A DNA stretch of 11,923 bases, taken from positions 1-11,923 of the forward strand of contig JBBHKE010003390.1 of assembly GCA_037447655.1 (NCBI GenBank). Reading direction: 5' to 3'. The position numbers were made by a program, and so were the translations under genes. Under the pieces are notes generated by a model. It did not search any database. It saw only the letters and a list, made by a program, of their open reading frames with translations, and had not been told where the DNA came from. Each line of letters begins with the position of its first letter. Position 1 is the stretch's first letter. This document shows positions 1 to 8,861 of the stretch, in pieces. The stretch is from Zygnema cylindricum (Eukaryota; Streptophyta; Zygnematophyceae; Zygnematales; Zygnemataceae).

Positions 1-1440
1 ATTGAGCATTACAACTTAAACATTCTACATTTTCAAAAATAAAATGTGGGATTAACGTACGAGATATCAATCAAAAACGTCAACAATATTAGGTAGTTAA
101 AACCCAATAAAACAAATTCTGGGTTACTAACAAAGTCGCCAATCCACAATACAAAACCAAACGACCACAACGACGACGGTCGAGACCACAATCAATATTT
201 GAAAAAGAAAATCGGTTATTTCATTTTGATAAACAAATCCATTCTGGACAGAATCACTGGGTTATTTTTATGCAATGTAGGTTGCAACGATCGATGACAA
301 ACAAATGGATATCGTTTATTTTTCACTCCTGTTTTTTTTTTTTTACATTACTACTCTCAACTTAGTAAAATATACATGTATGTATATTATTGTTCAACGC
401 TTATTGTTCAATCTCAATTTGTACGTTGAGTAAAATGATACCTTATTCATTTTTGTCAAAATTCCCCTACGTAAGCTTTGGATACTTAGACATATGTGCG
501 ACCGGGTATAAAAATAGGTGAACAATAAAATTACCAATGTAGGTTATACATGTATGAGTAATAAAACATAGACAAAACATTTTATATTAATACTAATAAT
601 AATTATTACAATCGTAATAATTGTCAGAAAAAAAAATACAACAATATGGTAACAAAAAGTACAACCATATTAATTAAAAAAATAAAAAATGGTGGAACAA
701 AATTGAACAAGTAACCACGAAAAAAATCAACGTTGCTTAGGAAATGTGAATCAATACTTAAAAAAAAAAAAACAATTATTTTTCGTGAGATATGAAATGT
801 TAACAAGCTAAAAACAATATCGAAGTTAATCGACCCTTCTTTAATAATTCAATATAATTATAAATACCTACTTTTACACATATTTATACATTTGTATAGT
901 CATTTAACGTGTAAAAAAAACTAAACATACGACCAACTTTTTGTTAACTGCGATTATTTATTTCTTTTTTTTTATGGGTCAAGTTAAACCTAATACATGT
1001 ATCTAATATGATGTCGTTGAAGATTACAAAGATAAAATAATCTTTAAAGTACTAGTCACACATTAATTTGTTATTCTTAACGTAAAAAAAATAAAAAAAA
1101 ATTACATGTACAATTTAAGAAAAATAGTTTATAAGATATAGTATTATTACCATCAAAAATTGCATGATTGATTTATAAAAGTTATATATTTTTTACTTCG
1201 TCATATATTTTACGTAAATTGAAAATTTGAAATATGGTTTATTTTATAAATTGGTTTTTTTTTTAAGTAATCAACAATTAATTCTGAAAATTTTGAAATT
1301 GAGGCTTTGTTAAAAAAAAAACTCACTGCACACAATATTATAACAATATTTAAAACCATTCTTATGAAAAAATAAATTTATCATAACACTGTATTTTTGT
1401 TATGTCAAAAACTAAAACTTTATTTAACAATTAAAAAAAA
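1..1440. other. AT-rich spacer, no gene seen
   Basis: This stretch is strongly AT-rich with many short A and T runs, for example near 336-350, 760-772 and 1081-1100. Stops are frequent in all frames. The one longer open frame here, on the minus strand at 624-806, is made almost entirely of F, I, L and V codons from A/T homopolymers and looks like a composition artefact. I see no terminal repeats, tRNA-like boxes or tandem arrays. It is best read as intergenic or deep intronic sequence. Confidence 0.6.
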
Positions 1441-1508
1441 AATTATTTTATATATACATTTTATGTATAACACACATAATATATATTTTATATAAATGTA
1501 TTCTATTC

Positions 1509-1618
<110 letters not shown>

Positions 1619-1689
1619 TGCATATATATATATTATATATATAAATATAATATATGTATATATATGTATATATATATCACAAGTAAACA

Positions 1690-2640
1690 TATTTATGCAA
1701 TAAGTTTACACGTATATTCAAATTACTATGTATTTGCATCGAAAAAAACAAAAAAATCTCAAAGCGTGACGTTTACTTCCAAATTAACCGCCATCATATT
1801 TTGTCGGTGTTAAAAATTATCTTTATTACTAGTATAAAAACTTCAAAACAATAACAGTAGTAATTTTTAATCAATGTGTAATTTACATGAGTTAAGCATT
1901 ATCTCATCTAGATGTAATGAACCCAAAAAAATAGTCGTGGTTTGTCAACAAAATTTAAATACATAGAAACGAAAAAAATACAAGCATTAATAATGTTTAA
2001 ATTACTTTATTTTTTCGTGTATATATAAGTTGATTTTATAGCTTTGATTGTTCGGGCAATGTTCGACAATTGTCGATAGAGTAATAGTTGATGATATTAA
2101 CATCATATGTTTTTTTTTTCATTTTCGATATGGGCACTAAAAGTGTAATCTCTATTAGGCCCAATTTGTGTTCCTTTCGTTTTCAACGGGTAGCGGTCTA
2201 TGATCGCGGTGTATTGAGTTGAATATGCATAAACTGTCCAATCAATAGGAAAAACCTAAAAAATTGATGGGATCAACTGCAAAATTAATGTTTTTAGTTT
2301 AGGTCAAGTATTTTTTACTGAGAGTATTTTTACGGGCAGACTACTATACCATTTAAACGCTTCAAGTTCGAAGTTGTTATAGCTTTAACTTATACATTGT
2401 TTCGATACTTACATACATTATCCTGGTAGTTAAGTTGTTTGTACACACGTATACGTACAGATTGTGCGAAAAAACTATAGAATCACCCCATGCAGTTTTA
2501 TTAACGGGAAATTTACACCTTTATAGATTTGCGGAATATAAGAAGGACATGTGCTTTAAAAAACGAATAATAAATACAAAATTTGATGTCAAGAAGCTTA
2601 TTAACTTTATATAATATATATTCATCCTATCTTTTAGGTA
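1690..2640. other. AT-rich spacer, no gene seen
   Basis: AT-rich sequence with scattered short homopolymers and no long open frame on either strand. A slightly less AT-rich patch at about 2130-2230 shows no motif I recognise. No inverted or tandem repeat of note was found by eye. Confidence 0.55.
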
Positions 2641-2645
2641 TAAAA

Positions 2646-2915
<270 letters not shown>

Positions 2916-3136
2916 ATATATAATTATGGTACACCTGACCTTGCCAAATAGTCAGATACACTTTTTATTTTTGTCGTTGAAAACGTTCAGACTGCCACCA
3001 AACGTTACGTTCTTTTTGCCTAAATCAGTTTAAACTCAACATTGGTAATGAAGCACAGCCCTAACTGGTTCTTGAAACGACAGATTTGGAGCCGACTCCG
3101 ATTGTACGGACACTGACTTTACTGAACTATGCAGTA

Positions 3137-3755
3137 CACCGCGAATCGTAATTAGAGTAAATTACTCTAATTCGGTCGCTCGAAATTTCGACTCTATCAC
3201 ATAAAATAGAGTAATCGATTCTAATTTTTTCATTATTCTAATTTAGGTGAGGTTTAATTAGCGTAACAAATTCTAATACATGCTAATTTTAAATAGTGTG
3301 GAGTACGGACGACGTCTGACCGTGCAAAACTGTACTTTTATAAGTAAAAAAGTACAAATAATGATTTGATAGAATCGCGCTCGCACGTGAAATCGCACTT
3401 AACAAAAAAAATCAATCACATCGAAAAAAAATCGTTCGCATAACTCTCGTCCGTCGACAGCATCGTCGTCAGTGTGAACATTAACTGACATTCAATGCGA
3501 CAAATATCATAAGCGTCATAATGACGTCAATACTACACCGGACTGACACATTTTGTGCGTCTACGTAATTTAGTGTTCATAATTATCGCGCACATAATTA
3601 TCGCCGACATAACCCAATATAGAATAACTAAATAAATTAGAGTAAACTTCATAGTTGAAAAAGCTCTATCACATAAATTAGCGTCAATTACTCTAATTGT
3701 TTTTTTTTGTTTTTTTACTCTAATTTTTTCATTACTCTAATTACGATTCGCGGTG
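3137..3755 (+). mobile_element. MITE copy A, TA-flanked inverted-repeat transposon
   Basis: A complete 619-bp non-autonomous DNA transposon. It starts CACCGCGAATCGTAATTAG and ends with the exact inverted complement; the terminal inverted repeat is about 24 bp and perfect. It is flanked by TA at 3135-3136 and 3756-3757, the duplication typical of Tc1/mariner-type transposition. Inside both ends the motif ATTAGAGTAA and its complement recur several times, possibly transposase-binding repeats. The interior has an inverted repeat (TGTACTTTT...AAAAGTACA, about 3331-3356) and a perfect TGACGTCA at 3522-3529. There is no transposase open frame. It is full length relative to copies B and C in this window. 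Superfamily is inferred only from the TA flank and terminal repeats. Confidence 0.9.
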
Positions 3756-3759
3756 TACT

Positions 3760-4690
3760 GTACTGTACCTTATTCAATTATTAAAGTTTCGGCTTGTCCA
3801 CAGGTGGGTCACTATGACGCAAAATAGAACCAGTGGCGTCATAGCGGGTCGCTGCTGCCACAAGTTGTGGCCCACCAGCCACAATCCGTGACGTTTCTGT
3901 CGCAACCGATAATCTTATGACCTTATCCAGCCTTTCGAAATACATTTTTCACTGTACTTTTACCGCTCGGTTACCTCGTGTCCACTGAGACCGATAATGA
4001 AGGAATTGCACGTCCGTGCCGTCCGATATAGGTCTAGCCAAATTCGGACGGCTAGAGATTAGGACGGCATGACCGGAGACTTCCATCAAGCCTGTACTGT
4101 AGTGGTCCTATCCATGCGCACGATATTCTCATCGATGCAAGTGCGTATTTTGGATTTTTCTCCGCGCGCGATGTACGGAAAATTGATTCCGGCATGAAAT
4201 CCGAAGCGGAGTGTGGCCAATCGATGCCTTTATTCTTGTCAGGTTAGGTTTGGAAACAGCCGAACTTGTGAGAACGCGCGGCAGTCCGCGAGTCATAGAT
4301 AAACTTAAATGACTAAAAAGCTTACACGCGGCGGCGTCTTATGAAAGCGGTACAATTGAGTCCTCTATGTTGGCGACTTCAAAGATCCAGGTGAAAATCT
4401 CCGTCAGACAAAATTGTTTGTTAACCGCGCAAAAGACAAGGTTACTTTAATGACGAAGCGTTATTAGTAGCCAAGGGACACGGAAAGTCCTCCTCAGTTT
4501 TATCTTTCATACTTCTGTTCTTTTCTGCTTTATCCTTTTTGACAAAATTTTCACCGGTCAGTTTGACTTACAAGTTAAAACTGGTTCAAACCAGAGGGAA
4601 ATGTTAGGTGGTCAATGCCATTTAGGGTTCAGTATGGTTACAGGTCACACTATTTACTTCATAGAATAATAGAATATCCAGACTTCTCGG
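3760..4690. other. Unique-looking sequence with hairpins, no gene
   Basis: This stretch is less AT-rich than the left part of the window and has no long open frame on either strand. It holds several short perfect inverted repeats: 9-bp arms at 3812-3820 and 3836-3844 (CTATGACGC / GCGTCATAG), a 15-nt palindrome at 3857-3871 (GCCACAA-G-TTGTGGC), and the nested hairpin at 4017-4069 listed separately. The hexamer doublet AGGTTAGGTTTGG near 4251 is unremarkable. It could be intergenic DNA or old mobile-element remains; I cannot identify it. Confidence 0.45.
4017..4069. other. Nested hairpin with alternative stem
   Basis: Outer arms TGCCGTCC (4017-4024) and GGACGGCA (4062-4069) enclose inner arms TCTAGCC (4033-4039) and GGCTAGA (4050-4056). 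Both stems are perfect, 8 and 7 bp. A competing perfect 8-bp stem, GCCGTCCG (4018-4025) with CGGACGGC (4045-4052), would disrupt both. It does not carry tRNA A and B boxes. It may be a fold-back remnant or a structured RNA element if transcribed; no function is assigned. Confidence 0.5.
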
Positions 4691-4697
4691 CTCTTTT

Positions 4698-5117
4698 TCA
4701 ATTTATCGTTCCCATTTTGTAATGAAGTCTTTTGTCGTCAAAATGATTGGCCCCTTTCGGCGAGCATAATTCAACGATCCTCCATATTAACTCTAATGTT
4801 TTTTTCAGTTTTCTCCACTTTTTGTGCTCGGATGGTTTTGCCATCGCAATTTTTGCAATAAAGATTTTTCTCGTCGCTTTCCTTAACGGAAAACAGTACA
4901 CCACAGCTGGCCAATTATGTGAAGAAAAAAAATAGAAAGTTGCATTAACATTTTCCGTCTGGAAAATCCTGGACGTATCCGATCTCCAATTCTTTCGCAT
5001 AAATTCGAAACGCAACATCAACTTTTGAAACGTGCGAAAATCCAATTTCCTTCCGTAATTGTTTATAATAACTGCCGTAATTTTCGGGCATTGCGAACTG
5101 CAGAGTTGTACAACCAT
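4698..5117 (-). CDS. Unrecognised 139-aa open frame, doubtful gene
   Basis: Among the long open frames here this is one of the few not produced by a simple repeat. It runs from an ATG at 5117 and contains a basic central part and a Lys-rich stretch around residues 95-107 (KKWRKLKKTLELIW). I recognise no domain, signal peptide or membrane segment. Against a real gene: a different frame of the same strand also gives a protein-like stretch (roughly 4760-4880, with a YCKNCDGKT motif) ending in stops, and I see no clear splice sites or promoter. It may be a decayed exon, a mobile-element fragment or chance. It is low confidence as an active gene. Confidence 0.15.
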   Translation of the reverse strand: MVVQLCSSQCPKITAVIINNYGRKLDFRTFQKLMLRFEFMRKNWRSDTSRIFQTENVNATFYFFSSHNWPAVVYCFPLRKATRKIFIAKIAMAKPSEHKKWRKLKKTLELIWRIVELCSPKGANHFDDKRLHYKMGTIN

Positions 5118-5119
5118 TG

Positions 5120-5850
5120 CCCTACTCCGTGAATCGCTATTTACATCGGTGCCCCTAAATTACGACCCTTGATCTTGAAATATAATTAATAATAATATTT
5201 AGTTCTCAACGCTATCATAGGTGCAGTTTAACTAGTGTCGTTAATTCTTATTGAGGAGGTATTCAAATAGTGTGACGTACGAAATGAGTCAATTCATACC
5301 ATACCTGCTCGTAATTATGTTAAAAGGTAAAAAAAAAACGTGTCACATTACAGCGTCGGCGCTAGAAAGTGAGTAGCGTCGACAAGTGAAATAACATTCA
5401 AATTTCAATTATAGTAATAAAGGCGGAATGAAAATAGCGCAAATTTGTCTGTACATGGTCATACGTCGACAATGCAAACAAAGGTTGTAAAGGTTTCACT
5501 GTGGGAATATGTATCCAAACAGACGAAAGACATTGAAAACCTCTTTGGTGTTGGAACCATCTAACATTGCAAACTATAAAAAGTGGACAAAATAAGGTTG
5601 AATTAGACATTACTTGACAGTATACGATCACGCGATACACATGTAAATAAAGGTAAAAACAATAAAAAGACAAAATTGTAACGATTTACAACAAAAACAA
5701 AATGTAGATAAATTAATACAATTGAATTGACAGAACGATTGGAGAGCATGAAAGTTATTTACGACACTTAAATTCACGAATGACGATAAAAAAAAAAGTG
5801 ACATAACAAAAGGAAAGAAGAGTAAATTAGCGAGAGGCGATAAGAAAGTG
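5120..5850. other. AT-rich spacer, no supported gene
   Basis: Stops are frequent on the plus strand. A minus-strand open frame at 5398-5673 (91 aa, hydrophobic and aromatic, no recognised motif) is the only long one and has no supporting signal. The string AAATAGTGTG near 5266 also occurs in the MITEs and near 7491, but the flanks do not align further. Purine content of the plus strand begins to rise after about 5800. Confidence 0.45.
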
Positions 5851-5856
5851 GAGATT

Positions 5857-6000
5857 AAAAGGCGAACTACAAATAAATCCCCTCCTATAATGTTTTAAAT
5901 CTTTCTCCAACAGTACCAACGCACGTCACACTCAAGAGGAAGATAAATGTAGTTAGGATGAATGGAAAGGGCGAGAGATGATGTTGGAACGCCATATCCA
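5857..6000 (+). repeat. Left copy of diverged direct repeat
   Basis: About 140 bp that aligns with 6657-6800 in the same orientation at an offset of about 788-801 bp. Matching landmarks in order are GGCGAA, TATAA-TTTT, TCACAYTCAAG followed by a GGAAATAAA-like run, GGATGRATGGAAAGG, and CGCCAT-like ends. Similarity is partial with small indels, judged by eye. The pair brackets the purine-rich block, so the whole may be a larger duplicated unit or the ends of an old element. Confidence 0.5.
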
Positions 6001-6040
6001 TTGATGTCAATAAGAAATTCCATTAAATGCAAAGTGTATG

Positions 6041-6620
6041 GAGGGACAAAGAGAGCAGAAAAGAGAGCGGTGAGGAGGATAATAAAATTATGATAGAGGT
6101 GGAGAAATAATATGAGTTGATAAAAGAAAGACGAGGGAAGAGAAAATGAGGAGGAGTTAAAATGGAGGAGAAGAGAGCGAAGAAAGACGAGGGAAGAGAA
6201 AATGAGGAGTTAAAACGGAGGAGAAGGGAGCGAAGAAAGAGGAGGGCGAGCAAGGGAGGATGTAAGAGAAGAAAGGAGGGAGGAAAAATTAAAAAAAAGG
6301 TGGAGGGGTAAGGGGGAGGGTAAACGAGAAAATACGATAAGGGTAGGAAAAAAAAGGATGTTAAAAAGAGGGAAGAGGCAAAAAAGGGGGAGAGGAAAGA
6401 GGAGGGAGATTGGAAAAAGGAGAAAATGAGGGAGAGAGAGGAATGAAAAAGGAAGAACGAGGAGGGCAAAATGGAAAGAAATGAAGGAGGAATGAGAGTA
6501 TGACATGTAATATAGAGGGGAGATAATATATGCTAAAAATGACAAATTGAGAAAAGAGGATCGAAGAAACAATAAAGGTGAGCATAAAGATGATAGAGGC
6601 GAGTCATGAGGGTAAAACAC
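6041..6620 (+). repeat. Purine-rich (GA/GGA) tract, about 580 bp
   Basis: The plus strand is overwhelmingly A and G with few C and T, giving a long polypurine/polypyrimidine asymmetry. Units such as GGAGG, GAAAGA and GGGAGA recur irregularly. The minus strand therefore reads as Ser/Phe/Leu/Pro-rich in all three frames, which explains the long overlapping open frames there; I do not regard them as genes. Such tracts can form intramolecular triplexes and stall polymerases. An internal tandem duplication is listed separately. Confidence 0.9.
6126..6234 (+). repeat. Tandem duplication, 56-bp and 53-bp units
   Basis: Unit 1 (6126-6181) and unit 2 (6182-6234) are adjacent and almost identical. Both begin GAAAGACGAGGGAAGAG and end GAGCGAA. 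They differ by one missing GAG triplet in unit 2 and a few substitutions. A third, degenerate start (GAAAGAGGAGGGCGAG) follows at 6235. The close match points to a recent slippage or unequal-exchange event inside the purine tract. Confidence 0.93.
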
Positions 6621-6656
6621 ATAGAGGAAATGAATGCCACGGAGTAGAGATGGTCG

Positions 6657-6800
6657 AGAAAGGCGAAATCATTTATAACATTTTCTCAATTCATATTCTA
6701 ACCTCATTGTCACCCATCACATTCAAGGGGAAATAAAAGGTAAAGAGGGATGGATGGAAAGGAAAATGGATGATTTAAGGCCGCCATTTGTGGGGAAAAA
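6657..6800 (+). repeat. Right copy of diverged direct repeat
   Basis: Partner of 5857-6000. It carries the landmarks GGCGAAATC, TATAACATTTT, TCACATTCAAG and GGATGGATGGAAAGG in the same order. It marks the right edge of the purine-rich block and precedes the SINE-like pair. Confidence 0.5.
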
Positions 6801-6854
6801 TTTAACAAGTAATTGTTTAGATGGATAATGTTGCTAGAACGCGACAAGCTATGG

Positions 6855-6960
6855 GGTTTTGGGTGTCCCACACTTCGGGAAAACTAAGTTGGATAGGGCT
6901 TGATCTTGGGACCTTTCATTATGGTTACGAGTGTATTACCCAATGTGCCACCAACCCTCG
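6855..6960 (-). mobile_element. tRNA-derived SINE-like sequence, copy 1
   Basis: Read on the minus strand from about 6957, this has a tRNA-like head. An A-box-like TGGCACATTGGG (6950 to 6939) is followed 44 bases later by a B-box-like AGATCAAGCCC (6906 to 6896). The acceptor ends GTTGG and CCAAC pair. Beyond the tRNA part, a short body continues through a TTTTCCCGAAGTGTGGG stretch shared with copy 2. Box positions match RNA polymerase III internal promoters, but both boxes are degenerate, so it is a fossil SINE rather than a tRNA gene. The plus-strand open frame over it (6821-7108) is not coding. Confidence 0.6.
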
Positions 6961-7017
6961 TGTTGATGTCGGTAGGTTCATTATCACGCACCACATCTTC
7001 ATGTTCAACAACTCATA

Positions 7018-7215
7018 TGATATATATGTAACACTCCCTGTTGAAAAAGTAGTCGGTGAACATCTCCACAACCACGATGGCTTTTGTACCAATTTAGAAT
7101 TCCACTAGATTGGGTTGGACATGTTCCACATTTGAGAAAATCGGGTCGGCCAAGGGTCGAATTGAGGACCACTGACAAGATATGTGAGTGCATTAACTAT
7201 TGCACCAACAACCCT
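7018..7215 (-). mobile_element. tRNA-derived SINE-like sequence, copy 2
   Basis: A second, diverged copy of the same sequence, same strand, offset exactly 257 bp. The A-box-like TTGGTGCAATAGTT covers 7208 to 7195 and the B-box-like AATTCGACCCT covers 7163 to 7153. A perfect D-stem GTGC/GCAC is visible in the head. The minus strand then runs through a shared CCGATTTTC...GTGGAACA body and probably ends in GGGAGTGTTACATATATAT at about 7040-7018, an AT-repeat tail like those of many SINEs. The anticodon stem is poor, so it is not a functional tRNA. The exact 3' end is uncertain. Confidence 0.6.
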
Positions 7216-7306
7216 CGCGTGTGTACTAGCGAATCCTTTTACTGTATGTTTTTATTGTTGGCAAACCACATCCTATTGAACGACTTGCCTTGGCTTTGTT
7301 ACTCCT

Positions 7307-7334
<28 letters not shown>
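7307..7334 (+). repeat. Poly-C run, 28 nt
   Basis: An uninterrupted run of 28 C on the plus strand (28 G on the minus strand), preceded by ACTCCT. The minus strand can form G-quadruplexes and the plus strand an i-motif. Homopolymer length is likely to be inaccurate in sequencing. Open frames crossing it give Pro or Gly runs and are not genes. Confidence 0.97.
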
Positions 7335-7337
<3 letters not shown>

Positions 7338-7342
7338 TGGGA

Positions 7343-7390
7343 TGTGGGAGGAGGGAAGATTGGAGGCGGAAAGATAGGAGGGAGGAGGGG
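7343..7390 (+). repeat. G-rich purine patch beside poly-C
   Basis: Directly after the C run the plus strand becomes GGGAGGAGGG..., with further GGAGG and GGAGGGAGGAGGGG groups to 7390. It has at least four G runs of two or more and several of three or four, so it could form a plus-strand quadruplex opposite in polarity to the one available on the minus strand of the poly-C. Confidence 0.75.
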
Positions 7391-7589
7391 TATATTCATA
7401 GTTGATTTTTGCCAAGTAGAAAATATGTACATATTGATTGTTGGTAAGAGACCACGATACACAACCCTATTAAAAATAGTGCAATTTTTAAATAGTGTGA
7501 CCAACGAGGAATACCAACACCAGCGCCATTAAAAAATGCCACATAAATTTTAATAACTAAAGTAATTAATAAAATCCAAATCCATTACA

Positions 7590-7666
7590 AAGGTTGGGCA
7601 AAGGTTGGGCATTGGCCCAACCAGAAAACCCGTAAAACTGGTGAAATTGTGGGACGTTCACCAGTT
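7590..7666. other. Two adjacent perfect hairpins with short direct repeat
   Basis: AAGGTTGGGCA occurs twice in tandem (7590-7600 and 7601-7611). The second copy forms a perfect 8-bp stem with a 4-nt loop: GGTTGGGC-ATTG-GCCCAACC (7603-7622). Fourteen bases later lies a perfect 10-bp stem, AACTGGTGAA (7636-7645) with TTCACCAGTT (7657-7666), enclosing an 11-nt loop. No surrounding gene explains them. Confidence 0.7.
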
Positions 7667-7669
7667 ACT

Positions 7670-8550
7670 GTAGCGGAGCGTGCAATATTTTTCGACGAGA
7701 AATTACCGCCGATTTAACTTCGGACATATGACCTATATGACGATCTTTGTATCTTTTAAGTAATCATTTCTCTAACTGCCCGAAAATTCCACTGCATACA
7801 TTTCCAACCATCTACAAACCGGGAAAAAAAAGAAAAAAAAGAAAAGAAAAGATTGAAAATGAAAACAGCTAAGGGAAATCGGACCGCCCACGTTGACAAC
7901 AAATCACCGTCAATTGTCCAAATTATTGAAAAAAGTACGCATCGCATATCGACGGTCTAGATGTCGTTAAACAAACATGCGTGACTTCTCTGAAGGCTGG
8001 GATTTGTAATCCTTCATTCTAAGGTTGTGCACTTGTGTTCTGGACAAAATCGGCAGAATCCCAAACTTCAAGATCTCGCCAGCTAGTCCCTCGACCAATC
8101 CAAGCCGGGGTCATGAAATTTGACACCTGACAGCCTATCATTGATCCGCGTTCTGCTTTAGTGCAGTAATCGGCTACGCAGAGAAAACGAATCAGACGCG
8201 GTTCATAATTGCATGTCGACCATATGCCGTACATTCTAAAGACCGTTCACATATGATAATTTGTCGTTTGGCGGTAACTCTATTTGTGGGTTCAACTTCC
8301 AGCATATCCGCTCCATGATATGCGGATAGGGTTTATGCATCCATTCATTTTTTCAGACTTTCCGTACACGTCAATTCTGTTTTTTTTGTCGTTTTGGGAC
8401 AAAGCTTTCATTCTAGCTTGCGTTCATCTTCTCGCTATGGTATTAAATTATTTATCCTAGTAATTAGTTCACATTAAAACGGATACAAACCGGCGTAGCA
8501 TATACCTTAAGATTATATGTAGGGTTTATATGCGGGTGTAGAAGACACTA
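7670..8550. other. Unassigned sequence, no supported gene
   Basis: Moderately AT-rich. It includes an A-rich AAAAGAAAAAAAAG repeat at about 7822-7855 and otherwise looks unique. A minus-strand open frame at 8019-8234 (71 aa) has an ordinary residue mix (a WIGRGTSWRDLEVWDSADFV stretch) but no recognised domain, and all three plus-strand frames over it also have open stretches. It could be an old coding scrap. I make no gene call. Confidence 0.4.
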
Positions 8551-8841
8551 TTGAAGAAAAGAAACGACAAAGAACTTTCGGCTCTGCCGCCTTTTTGCGG
8601 AAATCTCGGAGAACTCCCTGGTTTGCTCTTCCAATTTTCCCGCCCTGTATTCTCATTGGGTCTAAAAACTAAGGATATTGATAAGATAGCTAAGGGTAGA
8701 ATTCCATTAAGCGGTCCCAGTAAATGTACGGAAATTTCTACAGGCAGCGTTTACTGGAAGACTATTCAATTTTGTCGGGCTAGTTACAAACCGTCCTCAA
8801 TTATGATTGGCGCCACGCAGGTTAGAGTCCAGATTTTTTAG
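8551..8841 (+). pseudogene. Unrecognised 96-aa open frame beside arm 1
   Basis: The frame has a normal residue mix, no repeats, and ends 20 bp before the ATG of the next frame. A GCAG|GTTAGAG sequence at 8817-8826 could be a weak splice donor near its end. Another frame also gives a protein-like run, so coding is uncertain. It may belong to the same decayed gene or element as the inverted arm that follows. Whether it is also duplicated cannot be seen, because the partner arm runs off the window. Confidence 0.2.
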
Positions 8842-8861
8842 ATCTTAAAGAAAATCTTTAA

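Noticed and set aside
6023-6620. Three overlapping Ser/Phe/Leu/Pro-rich minus-strand open frames
   Set aside because: The purine-rich plus strand gives a pyrimidine-rich minus strand that lacks stop codons in all frames; composition explains them.
6880-7215. Functional tRNA genes on the minus strand
   Set aside because: Anticodon stems do not pair properly and both box B sequences are degenerate; SINE-derived sequence fits better.
6821-7377. Plus-strand open frames over the SINE-like region
   Set aside because: They lie antisense to tRNA-like repeat heads, and both copies of the repeat read in different contexts without a shared protein.
5260-7500. Recurring AAATAGTGTG at about 5266 and 7491 as MITE fragments
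   Set aside because: The match to the MITE interior stops after about 10-12 bases, which is expected by chance in AT-rich DNA.
7226-7532. Gly-rich and Pro-rich open frames
   Set aside because: Generated by the 28-nt C run and adjacent G-rich sequence.
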